This document shows, one piece after another, positions 26,375-34,388 of a DNA stretch of 64,000 bases. The DNA lies in contig JAJXWV010000035.1 in NCBI GenBank assembly GCA_021781455.1, positions 1 through 64,000 of the forward strand, given 5' to 3'. The notes beneath the pieces are model-generated. The model had not been told where the DNA came from, made no database searches, and worked only from the letters and a program-made list of their open reading frames with translations. Numbering within the stretch: position 1 is the stretch's first letter; each line of letters begins with the position of its first letter. Origin of the DNA: Acidobacteriota bacterium. Its GTDB lineage: Bacteria > Acidobacteriota > Thermoanaerobaculia > Gp7-AA8. The position numbers and the translations under genes are program-made.

Positions 26375-27523
26375 TTACTCCAGCATGGAGAGCATCGAGC
26401 CCTCGCCTTCCTGCGGTGCCGCCGCAGCCTCGGGCTCGTCGGTCATGCGCAAGGCCAGGTTCGTGGGATTGGTGGCGGAGGCGAGCGCAACCTCCTTCGT
26501 GATCAGCCCCTGGTTCCACATCTTCTCGATTTCGTCGTCGAACGTCTGCATGCCGTCGACCGATCCGTCGTGCATGGCGTCGACCAGGGACCGCCCTTCG
26601 GTCTCTCCCTTGACGACGTACTCCCGGGTACGCATCGTCGACTTGAGGATCTCCATGGCGGCCACTCGTCCTCCGCCGGTCTTCGGCAGGAGCCGCTGGG
26701 AGACCACGTACCGGAACGACTGGGCGAAACGCGTGCGCACCTGCGCTTCCTGATCCTTCGGGAAAACGCCGACGATGCGGTCGATCGTCTTCGCGGCGTC
26801 GATCGTGTGCAGGGTGGAGAGCACCAGATGGCCGGTTTCGGCGGCCTCCATGGCGATCTCGATCGTCTCCACGTCGCGCATCTCGCCGATGAGAATGACC
26901 TTGGGCGCCTGGCGAAGAGCGGCACGGAGAGCCAGAGCGAAGCTCTTCGTGTCCGAGCCGAGCTCGCGCTGGTTCACCGTCGACTTGATGTGCTTGTGCA
27001 TGTACTCGACCGGGTCTTCGATGGTGATGATGTGATAGGCCGAGTCGTGGTTGATCTGGTTGATGATGGCGGCCAGAGTGGTGGACTTGCCGGAGCCGGT
27101 CGGGCCCGTGACCAGCACGATGCCGTTCTTCAACTTGCAGACGTTCCGCAACTCCGCCGGAAGGTGCAGCGAGTCGAAGCTGGGGATGCCCTCGGGAATC
27201 ACGCGAAGCACGATGGCGTAGGTCCCGCGCTGGGAAAAGATGTTCACGCGGAAACGCGTCTTCTGGGGGATCGAGTACGAGAGGTCGACCGAACCGTTCT
27301 GCATCAGCGTCCGGGTGAGCTCGCGATCACCGCGGAGCATGTACATGGCAATGGTCTCGGTCTGGTACGGCGTGAGTCGCGGCAGACCGGGAAAATTCAC
27401 GGGAGTCAGGGCGCCGTCGATCTCGACCTGGGGCGGCCGCCCCACCGAAAAATTCAGGTCGGAAACGCGATCCGACATCTTCAGCATCGCCTCGAGAATG
27501 GCGTCGAGATTGAAGTTCTTCAT
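26375..27523 (-). CDS. pilT: Twitching motility retraction ATPase, PilT-like
   Basis: A 382-residue secretion-type hexameric ATPase that depolymerises type IV pili. It has Walker A GPTGSGKSTT, the Asp box region TIEDPVEYMHKH, Walker B ALRQAPKVILIGEMRD with the catalytic Glu, and the His box HLVLSTLHTIDAAKTIDR. The C-terminus is extended and acidic. ATG at 27523 gives the usual PilT start (NLDAILEAMLKMSDRVSDLN); the longer upstream reading is not coding-like. It is divergent from ruvX. Confidence 0.93.
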   Translation of the reverse strand: MKNFNLDAILEAMLKMSDRVSDLNFSVGRPPQVEIDGALTPVNFPGLPRLTPYQTETIAMYMLRGDRELTRTLMQNGSVDLSYSIPQKTRFRVNIFSQRGTYAIVLRVIPEGIPSFDSLHLPAELRNVCKLKNGIVLVTGPTGSGKSTTLAAIINQINHDSAYHIITIEDPVEYMHKHIKSTVNQRELGSDTKSFALALRAALRQAPKVILIGEMRDVETIEIAMEAAETGHLVLSTLHTIDAAKTIDRIVGVFPKDQEAQVRTRFAQSFRYVVSQRLLPKTGGGRVAAMEILKSTMRTREYVVKGETEGRSLVDAMHDGSVDGMQTFDDEIEKMWNQGLITKEVALASATNPTNLALRMTDEPEAAAAPQEGEGSMLSMLE

Positions 27524-27610
27524 GAGGACCTCGCGGTGTGCGGCATTGTAGCAGCGGGGCGGCGGAGCGCAGAGTGATCGACCACAGACGGCGTCCCGTA
27601 GAATGCGCCT

Positions 27611-28018
27611 GTGTCCATCGTGGCCATCGACTACGGCGCCAGGCGCATCGGCATCGCCGTGAGCGAGTCCGGCGTTCTGGCGACGCCTCATTCGGTCCTG
27701 CCGAACGATGGCGACGCCCTGGAGAAGATCGCTGCGATCGGACGTGAGCTCGATACGGAGCTCTTCGTCGTCGGGATCGCCCGGCGGGCAACCGGCACGG
27801 CCGGCGAGGAGCGCTTCAGGGATTTCGCGGAGCGCCTGCGGCAGAAAACGTGCAGAGAAGTCGTTCTCTGGGATGAGGCTCTGACGACCGTTGAAGCGTC
27901 CGAGCGGCTTCGGGCCGCGGGCCGCAAGCGGCGTGACGCCGAACGCACCATCGACATGCACGCCGCTGCCGTCATTCTTCAGTCGTATCTCGACGAACGC
28001 GCCAGGAGGTCGTCATAG
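27611..28018 (+). CDS. ruvX: Pre-16S rRNA nuclease / Holliday junction resolvase-like protein
   Basis: A 135-residue RNase H-fold protein (YqgF family). It shows VAIDYGARRIGIAVS with the first catalytic Asp, the LFVVGIARRATGTAG stretch, the WDEALTTVEA motif, and the late Asp in DMHAAAVILQSYLD. Start is GTG. It overlaps the probable mltG start, and the ruvX-mltG order is common in bacteria. Confidence 0.92.
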   Translation: MSIVAIDYGARRIGIAVSESGVLATPHSVLPNDGDALEKIAAIGRELDTELFVVGIARRATGTAGEERFRDFAERLRQKTCREVVLWDEALTTVEASERLRAAGRKRRDAERTIDMHAAAVILQSYLDERARRSS

Positions 28019-29121
28019 CCCGCCGTACTCCCTCCGCGCGCAGTGGCTGCTGGAAATACCTGCAGTCGCTCGGCACGATCCTCGTGTTCGCTGTCCTGCT
28101 GGCTCTCGGCGGCGCCTATTTCTTCTGGCGCGCCCTGACCTCGCCATACAAAGGATTCCCGGAGCCCACCCGGCTCGTTCAGGTCCGGAAAGGCCTGCGC
28201 ACGTCAATGATCCTTCGCCATCTGCAGGCCGAGGGGGTGATTCGCGACGAATACGTGCCGCTGATCTACATGAAGGTGGCGCGATACGGCGAGTCGATCA
28301 AGGCCGGCATCTATGAATTCTCCAAACCCGAATCGGCGGCCGATGTCCTGGAGAAACTGATCCGCGGCGACGTCGTCCTCAAGAGCGTCACCGTTCGGGA
28401 GGGCCTCGATCATTTCGCCATCGCTCGCCTGTTCGTCGCCGAGCACCTCGGCACCCAGACGGAGTGGGATGCGGCCGTTGCCAATGCGGATCTCGTCCGC
28501 GACATTGCTCCGGAAGCGACCTCGCTGGAGGGATACCTCTTCCCCGACACGTACAAATTCAGTCCCGGCACCAACGCGCACGCGATCGTCAAGGCGATGG
28601 TCGCGAATTTCCGGAAGCACTTTGCGGGCGAGATGGCCTACATCACCACCGGCCTCGACACTCATCAGACCGTGATCCTGGCGTCGATCGTGGAGACCGA
28701 AGCGAAGCTGCCGCAGGAACGCCCGCTCGTGGCCTCGGTCTATCTGAACAGGTTGCAGCGGCACATGGAGCTTGCCGCCGACCCGACCGTCATCTACGCA
28801 CTGAAGCTCGCGGGACGATGGGACGGCAACATTCACAAATGGGGACTGCAGATCGACTCGCCTTACAACACTTACCGCTTCCGCGGACTGCCGCCCGGGC
28901 CGATCGCGAATCCGGGCCTGGCGTCGTTGCGTGCGGCGGCAGCACCGGCGAAAACTCCATTCCTCTACTTCGTCGCCAAGCACGACGGCTCGCACGCTTT
29001 CTCGACAAATCTCGCGGACCACAACCGCAACGTCTTGATCTATCAGAAGCAGTGGTATCGCGACCCACGCGCCGCGGCTGCGCAGCGCGCGCAACCAGCT
29101 CAGCCACCGACCGGCCGTTGA
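28015..29121 (+). CDS. mltG: Endolytic murein transglycosylase
   Basis: A membrane-anchored enzyme that cuts nascent glycan strands and limits their length. One N-terminal helix (ILVFAVLLALGGAYFFWRAL) is followed by a LysM-like segment and the YceG domain with SLEGYLFPDTYKF, the catalytic Glu in ASIVETEAKLP, and YNTYRFRGLPPGPIANPG. The clearest ribosome site (AGGAGG, 28004-28009) lies just before an in-frame ATA at 28015. Starting there adds a basic cytoplasmic segment (ARRTPSARSGCWKYLQ) that fits an inner-membrane anchor. The first standard start (GTG, 28084) falls inside the helix. The 5' end is therefore uncertain; the rest is firm. Confidence 0.9.
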   Translation: MARRTPSARSGCWKYLQSLGTILVFAVLLALGGAYFFWRALTSPYKGFPEPTRLVQVRKGLRTSMILRHLQAEGVIRDEYVPLIYMKVARYGESIKAGIYEFSKPESAADVLEKLIRGDVVLKSVTVREGLDHFAIARLFVAEHLGTQTEWDAAVANADLVRDIAPEATSLEGYLFPDTYKFSPGTNAHAIVKAMVANFRKHFAGEMAYITTGLDTHQTVILASIVETEAKLPQERPLVASVYLNRLQRHMELAADPTVIYALKLAGRWDGNIHKWGLQIDSPYNTYRFRGLPPGPIANPGLASLRAAAAPAKTPFLYFVAKHDGSHAFSTNLADHNRNVLIYQKQWYRDPRAAAAQRAQPAQPPTGR

Positions 29122-29263
29122 AGCGTCGCACGCGCCCGCCGCCGGGCCCCCATCGCGGCCGCTGCTGAAGACCTCGTTCCGTTCCGACAGTCGATCGAGG
29201 TATCCTCGCTGTGCGTGCTATCCTTACAAAAATCCACAAATAACAGTCCAGGAGTGCTCCGCC

Positions 29264-31198
29264 ATGGCGCCTAAGAACAAGCCCTACGAGCAGTTTGGGC
29301 CGTACGTCCTGTTCCGGAAACTGGAGTCAGACTCGTTGAGCGAGCTATGGCGTGCGGCGCGGATCGATGGCAATCAGCTGGGAGCGCTCGTGGCCCTGCG
29401 CCGTTTCACCGGTGGCAACCGGGACGCGATCGCGGCGAGTGCGGAAGCCGCGCGCGAGATCGCACCGCTCCTCAACGGCACCTCATTCGCGAAGAACCAG
29501 GTCATGGGAGTCGTGAACGGGATGCCGTTCCTGGCCTACGACTACTCAGGCGGACGATCGCTGAAGCACATCGTGGAAAAGGCGCGCGGCGGCGCAGGGA
29601 CGCAGCCCAATCCGATCCCGCTCGACCAGGTGGTGCTGATCGCCGAGAAGATCGCGCTGTCATTGGCGACGACGGCTGATCTGCGTTTCGGTACCACTCG
29701 GCTGTCCCACGGCGCGCTGCTGCCGCAATTCGTCTGGATCTCCGACGACGGCGAGATCCGGGTGGCCGGACAACAGCTCGCGCAAGGTCTGCTCGCATCT
29801 CTCAAAGACTCGCGCGTGGCCGCCGAATTCGGCCGCTATTTCGCGCCTGAGTCGCACGCGACGGGGGTGCAGTCGAAGGCCGCCGACATCTATGCCGCGG
29901 GTGCGATCCTCTTCCTTCTGACCACCGGCGTCGAGCCGCCGGACGCCACGACGGCGAGCGCGTTCACGCAGACCGTTCGCGGGGCGAAGACGATGGCCGG
30001 CGGACCGGTTCCGGACGAGATCCGGACCATCCTCGACAAGTCGCTCAACATCGACGTGGCGGCGCGCTACTCGTCAATCGCCGAGATGAAGCAGGCCCTT
30101 TCCACGCTCGCCGGCGGAAAGTTCTCCGCGACGACGTTCAATCTCGCCTTTTACGTCAGCACTCTGCTCAAGAAAGAGCTCGAGGGCGAAGGGATCGACC
30201 GCGAAAAAGAGATGAAGGTCAACGTCGCGCCATACGCGGAGGCGCTCAAGCCTCAAGTACCGCACGATGCGCCGAGCTTCGCCTCGCTCGAAGGACCTCC
30301 CAGGAGGAGCCGGGCGCCGCTCGCGATCGGCGCCGTGGTCGCCGTCGCAGCAATCGGCCTCGGTGCGTTCTACATGTTCCGCACGCAGGCACCTGCCCCC
30401 AAAGTCACGGCATCGGGCGCAACGGTCGTCGCCTCCACCGTCGCACCTCCGAAGCCGGCCATCGTGGCACAGCCGCTCGTCGCTGCGTCGCCTGTCGCAT
30501 CCACCACGACGGCGACGGCGACGTCAACCGTTGGCCTCGACGACGCCGCGCGGAAGAAGGCCTTCGAGGCCGCTGTCGAACAGAAACTGCAGGAAGAGAT
30601 GATGAAGCTGCAGGGTGATTACACGAAGCAGCTGAAGCAGCAGCAGTCGAAGCAGGCGCCTGTCCAGATGGCGACGGCTACCGCTGCTCCGACGCCCGCC
30701 CCTGTCCTCGGCCGCCAAGCGGCCGCCGATGACACAGCGCCCTCCGCCGCTCAACTGGATCAGCAGCGACTCGCTGCCAGGCTCGAGTCCGTTCCGACGC
30801 AGACCACCCCCGCCACCGTCGCCCAGCAGGCGCAGCCGGAGCCCGTGCCGCAGACGGCATCGGCCGCTCCGCCGCCACAGCCGGCCGCGCGCGTCGTCCA
30901 CGAAGGAGACGTCGTCGACGTCTCCGATCTCGATACGGTGCCTCACTTCCTGCGCCAGGCGACGCCTCGCTATCCGATCATGGCCGCCCGGCAGCGCGTC
31001 GAGACCGTCATTCTGCTGACGGTGCTCGTGTCGGAAAACGGCGATGTCCTGGAGGTGAAGGTTCTCCGCGGTGATCCGCGATTCGGCTTCCAGGATGAAG
31101 CCATCCGCGCGGCGAAGTCGACGAAGTTCACGGCGCCGATGAAGGACGGCAAGCGCGTCAAGACCTGGTTCCCGATTCCGGTGCGGTTCAAACTCTGA
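29264..31198 (+). CDS. Pseudokinase with C-terminal TonB domain
   Basis: A 644-residue fusion. Residues 11-285 have the Ser/Thr kinase fold but lack catalysis: the glycine loop is ESDSLSE, the VAIK lysine is Arg (VALRR, 43-47), the HRD site reads SHG (148-150) and the DFG site AGQ (168-170). The APE motif (194-196) and DIYAAGAIL remain. A membrane helix spans about 351-372. Then come an Ala/Pro-rich linker, a charged coiled coil (KKAFEAAVEQKLQEEM) and a TonB C-terminal domain (FLRQATPRYPIMAARQRV, then FGFQDEAIRAAKSTKF). An AGGAG ribosome site precedes the ATG. It likely links a cytoplasmic scaffold to periplasmic or outer-membrane partners. Confidence 0.85.
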   Translation: MAPKNKPYEQFGPYVLFRKLESDSLSELWRAARIDGNQLGALVALRRFTGGNRDAIAASAEAAREIAPLLNGTSFAKNQVMGVVNGMPFLAYDYSGGRSLKHIVEKARGGAGTQPNPIPLDQVVLIAEKIALSLATTADLRFGTTRLSHGALLPQFVWISDDGEIRVAGQQLAQGLLASLKDSRVAAEFGRYFAPESHATGVQSKAADIYAAGAILFLLTTGVEPPDATTASAFTQTVRGAKTMAGGPVPDEIRTILDKSLNIDVAARYSSIAEMKQALSTLAGGKFSATTFNLAFYVSTLLKKELEGEGIDREKEMKVNVAPYAEALKPQVPHDAPSFASLEGPPRRSRAPLAIGAVVAVAAIGLGAFYMFRTQAPAPKVTASGATVVASTVAPPKPAIVAQPLVAASPVASTTTATATSTVGLDDAARKKAFEAAVEQKLQEEMMKLQGDYTKQLKQQQSKQAPVQMATATAAPTPAPVLGRQAAADDTAPSAAQLDQQRLAARLESVPTQTTPATVAQQAQPEPVPQTASAAPPPQPAARVVHEGDVVDVSDLDTVPHFLRQATPRYPIMAARQRVETVILLTVLVSENGDVLEVKVLRGDPRFGFQDEAIRAAKSTKFTAPMKDGKRVKTWFPIPVRFKL

Positions 31199-31228
31199 CG
31201 AGGGTCGTCACCGCGTCGCTCTTCGCGG

Positions 31229-33067
31229 TCACTTCGCCGTCGACCATTCGATACCGCTCAGGCGCAGCCCGAGATCGCGACGGTCGCCGCCGATTCCGCG
31301 TGCGGCCGGGTTGACCACGCGGCTCGTCTCCAGGACCAGGTCATTGGGAGCGTTGGCCCGCGAGGGGACGACATACTCGCGGTCCACGTCCGGGGTGGAC
31401 GCGTGAATGCGCTCCAGCAGCGCGCCGTTGAGCCTGACCTCGATGTCGGGCACGACACCAAGGGCGTCGAGTGGCACGTAAAGCCGAAGTGCCAGTCGTC
31501 CCCGCCCGTGCACCGGCGGCAGCAGACAATGCGCACGCGATCCCATCCACCGCCATACCACGTTGCCCGAGCTTTCTTCGTCGTACCAGCCGTCGCCGAA
31601 CGTGATGATCTCCTCGATCGGAATCAGAGACACCTCGAAATAGCGGTCGCGAACGATCGACGCCAGCCGCCGATGTGGTCTTCGGAAAACCCGCGCCCCG
31701 CGCGCTGTGCTCGCCCCTTCGTAAAGAAAGAGATCGCCGGGTCGGGAGGCTGCCGTGGAAGCCGGAGTCGAATCGCCCGCGCTCACGTACGGGAACCCCG
31801 GCATGAACCCTTCGACGAGTGGCTTCATCGCATCCTGGACGTAGAGGGTGGCCGAGCCCGGACGCAAATGAGCGCGGATCCAGTCGGCCGCAGCGACAGG
31901 GGGCGAAGGATGGCGGTGCACTTCGCGCAGCGCCGGCCAGATCCAGACGGAGACGGCCAGGGCGAAGATCAGCACCGCTGCGCCCTCGAGACGCGGAAGG
32001 CGGCTGCCCGCCGCGTGCAGCCCTTCCGCCGCGACGAACGCCATGAGCGGTGCGTATCCGATCGAGAAGCGGCTGACGCTGAAATAATCGAGGATCAGCC
32101 AGGCCAGCACGCAGAAAGGGCCGAAGGCGGCAAGCATCGTCAGGGTTGGCGCGCGGAGCCTGATCAAGCCCGCCACGACCCCGATCGCGACGAGCAGCGT
32201 GACGATGACGTTCGCAAACGGTACCCGGTACGGACGAACGAAAAAGTTGTCGAACAGGCGCCACAGCGGCGGCCGATGCGGATCGCGGAAGGAATCGACG
32301 GTGGTGATGTAGCGCTGGTGTTCGTGGACCGCTTCGCTGTACGCCTGCCATCCGCCGCTGAAGTAGGCCGCTGCGCCGTAACTCACTGCCAGGATCGCCG
32401 CCCCGGTCACGGCCGCAACCAGCAGTTGCCGCCATCGCGTGCGGAACGAATGCACCACCAGGATCATCGACGGAGCGAACCCGATGAGGAGATTCTGCGG
32501 GCGATAACCGGCGGCGACAGCCAGCATGATCGCGCCGCCATAGAGCGCCGGGTCACTGCGGCAGCCGCGCAACAGCAGCGCCATGGCGATGATGACGAGC
32601 GTCATCGAAGGCACATCGCTGAACGCGCTTCCCCCGAAGATCCAGACGTTCGGAGAAAACGCCAGGAGCACGCCGCTGATGAGGCTCACTCGAAAACCGG
32701 CGCGCAGCTCCCGTCCGAGCAGGAGCATGGCCGGAACAATGGCGATCGATGCGACGAGTGAGATCGCCTGAAGAGCGTGGAAGCCGCTCAGGCCGGTGAG
32801 GACGAGCAGTTTGCCCGTGGCGATGAACAGCGGAAAGCCCGGCGGATGGGGATGATGCGCGGTGACGTCGAAGTGCCGCAGCGCGCTGAGGAACAGCGCT
32901 TCGTCCCAGTCCCACGGCGTTTTCGCGAGCGCAGGAACGCGCGTGATCGCCACAACCACGCTGACGATCCACGCCACCAGCTTCTCGCCGGGCGCCCACG
33001 GCTCCGGTTTTTCGCCGAGTGCGCGCCACCAGTGCACGAGGCCGGCAGTGCCATTCACGCGCGGCAT
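31229..33067 (-). CDS. GT39-like polyprenyl-phosphate-dependent glycosyltransferase
   Basis: A 612-residue GT-C membrane enzyme. The first luminal loop has the acidic DWDEALFLSAL motif expected of PMT/ArnT-like transferases and HHPHPPGFPLFIATGK; about ten hydrophobic helices follow to roughly residue 400. The C-terminal part is soluble and beta-rich. It should transfer a lipid-linked sugar to an extracytoplasmic acceptor. It converges on the pseudokinase gene (30 bases apart) and is divergent from the topoisomerase gene, with a CTGAGTR hairpin beginning three bases before its ATG. Confidence 0.8.
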   Translation of the reverse strand: MPRVNGTAGLVHWWRALGEKPEPWAPGEKLVAWIVSVVVAITRVPALAKTPWDWDEALFLSALRHFDVTAHHPHPPGFPLFIATGKLLVLTGLSGFHALQAISLVASIAIVPAMLLLGRELRAGFRVSLISGVLLAFSPNVWIFGGSAFSDVPSMTLVIIAMALLLRGCRSDPALYGGAIMLAVAAGYRPQNLLIGFAPSMILVVHSFRTRWRQLLVAAVTGAAILAVSYGAAAYFSGGWQAYSEAVHEHQRYITTVDSFRDPHRPPLWRLFDNFFVRPYRVPFANVIVTLLVAIGVVAGLIRLRAPTLTMLAAFGPFCVLAWLILDYFSVSRFSIGYAPLMAFVAAEGLHAAGSRLPRLEGAAVLIFALAVSVWIWPALREVHRHPSPPVAAADWIRAHLRPGSATLYVQDAMKPLVEGFMPGFPYVSAGDSTPASTAASRPGDLFLYEGASTARGARVFRRPHRRLASIVRDRYFEVSLIPIEEIITFGDGWYDEESSGNVVWRWMGSRAHCLLPPVHGRGRLALRLYVPLDALGVVPDIEVRLNGALLERIHASTPDVDREYVVPSRANAPNDLVLETSRVVNPAARGIGGDRRDLGLRLSGIEWSTAK

Positions 33068-33070
33068 TCT

Positions 33071-33198
33071 AGTGCTGAGTACTGAGTGCTGAGTACTGAG
33101 TGCTGAGTACTGAGTGCTTGTTACCGAGAAGTGAGAACGGACTCAGGATTTCGTGCAGACCTGAAAACTCAGTACTCAGCACTCAGTACACAGCACTT
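33071..33198. repeat. CTGAGTR heptamer hairpin in a divergent promoter region
   Basis: The left arm (33071-33118) is strictly alternating CTGAGTA/CTGAGTG (a 14-bp super-unit); the right arm (33167-33198) is the opposed form with one substitution. The roughly 50-base spacer and the 70 bases after the right arm are the only room for the promoters of the two divergent genes. Confidence 0.9.
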
Positions 33199-33268
33199 CG
33201 CAGATGCAACTGGAAAAACACACTGCCTCGCTTGCCAAAGGCATCGATCTCGCAAAAACGGGAGGACC

Positions 33269-34318
33269 ATGCCGGGGAAAGGCGTCCGACGCCGTGGATA
33301 TCTCGATCTTCACGGCATCCGACGCAACGGATCGAAGGAAGACGGGGTCAGCTATTCATTCAGCGACGGTTCGCCGGTCAATGACGAGAAAACGCTCGTG
33401 CGCATCGCCAGGCTCCGCATCCCGCCGGCATGGCGCGACGTGCGGATCGCGCGCAGTGACAGCGCACCGCTCCAGGCCATCGGTACCGACAAGAAAGGGC
33501 GCTGCCAGTATCGGTATCACGAACGCTTCCGCAGGCAGCGCGATCACGCGAAGTTTCTGCGCGTCGTCGAATTCGGGGAAGCCCTGCCCAAGCTGCGCCG
33601 GCACGTCCGTGCCGATCTGCGCGGCAAGGGCGTCGACCGCGAGCGCGTGCTTGCGGCCATGGTCCGCCTCATCGACCAGGGATTCTTCCGCATCGGAAAC
33701 GACAAGAGCGCCCGATCGGAATCCACATACGGCCTCTCGACCATCCTCGGCCGCCACGTGAACGTACGAGGCGAGGTCCTCGTCTTCGATTATGTCGGCA
33801 AGTGGCGCAAGAAGCAGAGCCGCGCCGTGAGAGACGCCGAAGTCGCGGCTCTCGTCGAGCAACTCAAGCGCATGCGCGGACCGGAGTTGTTCCGCTTCTT
33901 CGCGGGAGAGCGCCCGGTGAACATCCGCGACCGGCACGTCAACGACTACATTCAATCGATCATCGGCGGTCAATTCACGGCGAAGGATTTTCGCACCTGG
34001 GCCGGCACGCTGCTCTGCTCGACCGCCCTGGCCATGCAGGGCCAGTCGGAAAGCAAGGCCGAAAGGAAGCGGCGGATCAAGAGGGCCATTGCCGCGACTG
34101 CCGAAGAGCTCGGCAACACGCCCGCCGTGTGCCGCTCCTCGTACGTCTGCCCGCGCCTGCTCGACGACTATCTGGGCGGCCGTCCCTTCGAAACCCTGCG
34201 CAAGCCGCGTCGCGGCAGCCCGGTGGTGAAGGTGGGGCTGTCGGTGGAGGAACGCGCGCTCCTGAAGTTTCTCCGCGAAACGATCGCTGATCGCCGCCGC
34301 GCCTCCCGCGCCGCCTGA
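33269..34318 (+). CDS. DNA topoisomerase IB
   Basis: A 349-residue eukaryote-like type IB topoisomerase (poxvirus/bacterial group) that relaxes supercoils through a 3'-phosphotyrosine. It contains LRIPPAWRDVRIA, KKGRCQYRYHERFRR, LIDQGFFRIGNDKSA, GLSTILGRHV, and a late KDFRTWAGTLLC with the catalytic Arg/His region; the active Tyr lies in SSYVCPRLLDDYL. The ATG at 33269 has GGAGGA before it. The strand context is solitary. Confidence 0.92.
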   Translation: MPGKGVRRRGYLDLHGIRRNGSKEDGVSYSFSDGSPVNDEKTLVRIARLRIPPAWRDVRIARSDSAPLQAIGTDKKGRCQYRYHERFRRQRDHAKFLRVVEFGEALPKLRRHVRADLRGKGVDRERVLAAMVRLIDQGFFRIGNDKSARSESTYGLSTILGRHVNVRGEVLVFDYVGKWRKKQSRAVRDAEVAALVEQLKRMRGPELFRFFAGERPVNIRDRHVNDYIQSIIGGQFTAKDFRTWAGTLLCSTALAMQGQSESKAERKRRIKRAIAATAEELGNTPAVCRSSYVCPRLLDDYLGGRPFETLRKPRRGSPVVKVGLSVEERALLKFLRETIADRRRASRAA

Positions 34319-34324
34319 CAGCCC

Positions 34325-34379
34325 CGAGTGCCGAGTGCAGACTCAGGACCCAGGACTCAGGACTCAGGACTCAGGACTC
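34325..34379. repeat. CTGAGTC heptamer inverted repeat
   Basis: A short left arm CCGAGTG, CCGAGTG (34325-34337) faces a right arm of five AGGACTC-type units (34341-34379). It lies between the convergent topoisomerase and beta-barrel genes, 6 and 9 bases from their stop codons. Confidence 0.85.
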
Positions 34380-34388
34380 CGAACGGCG

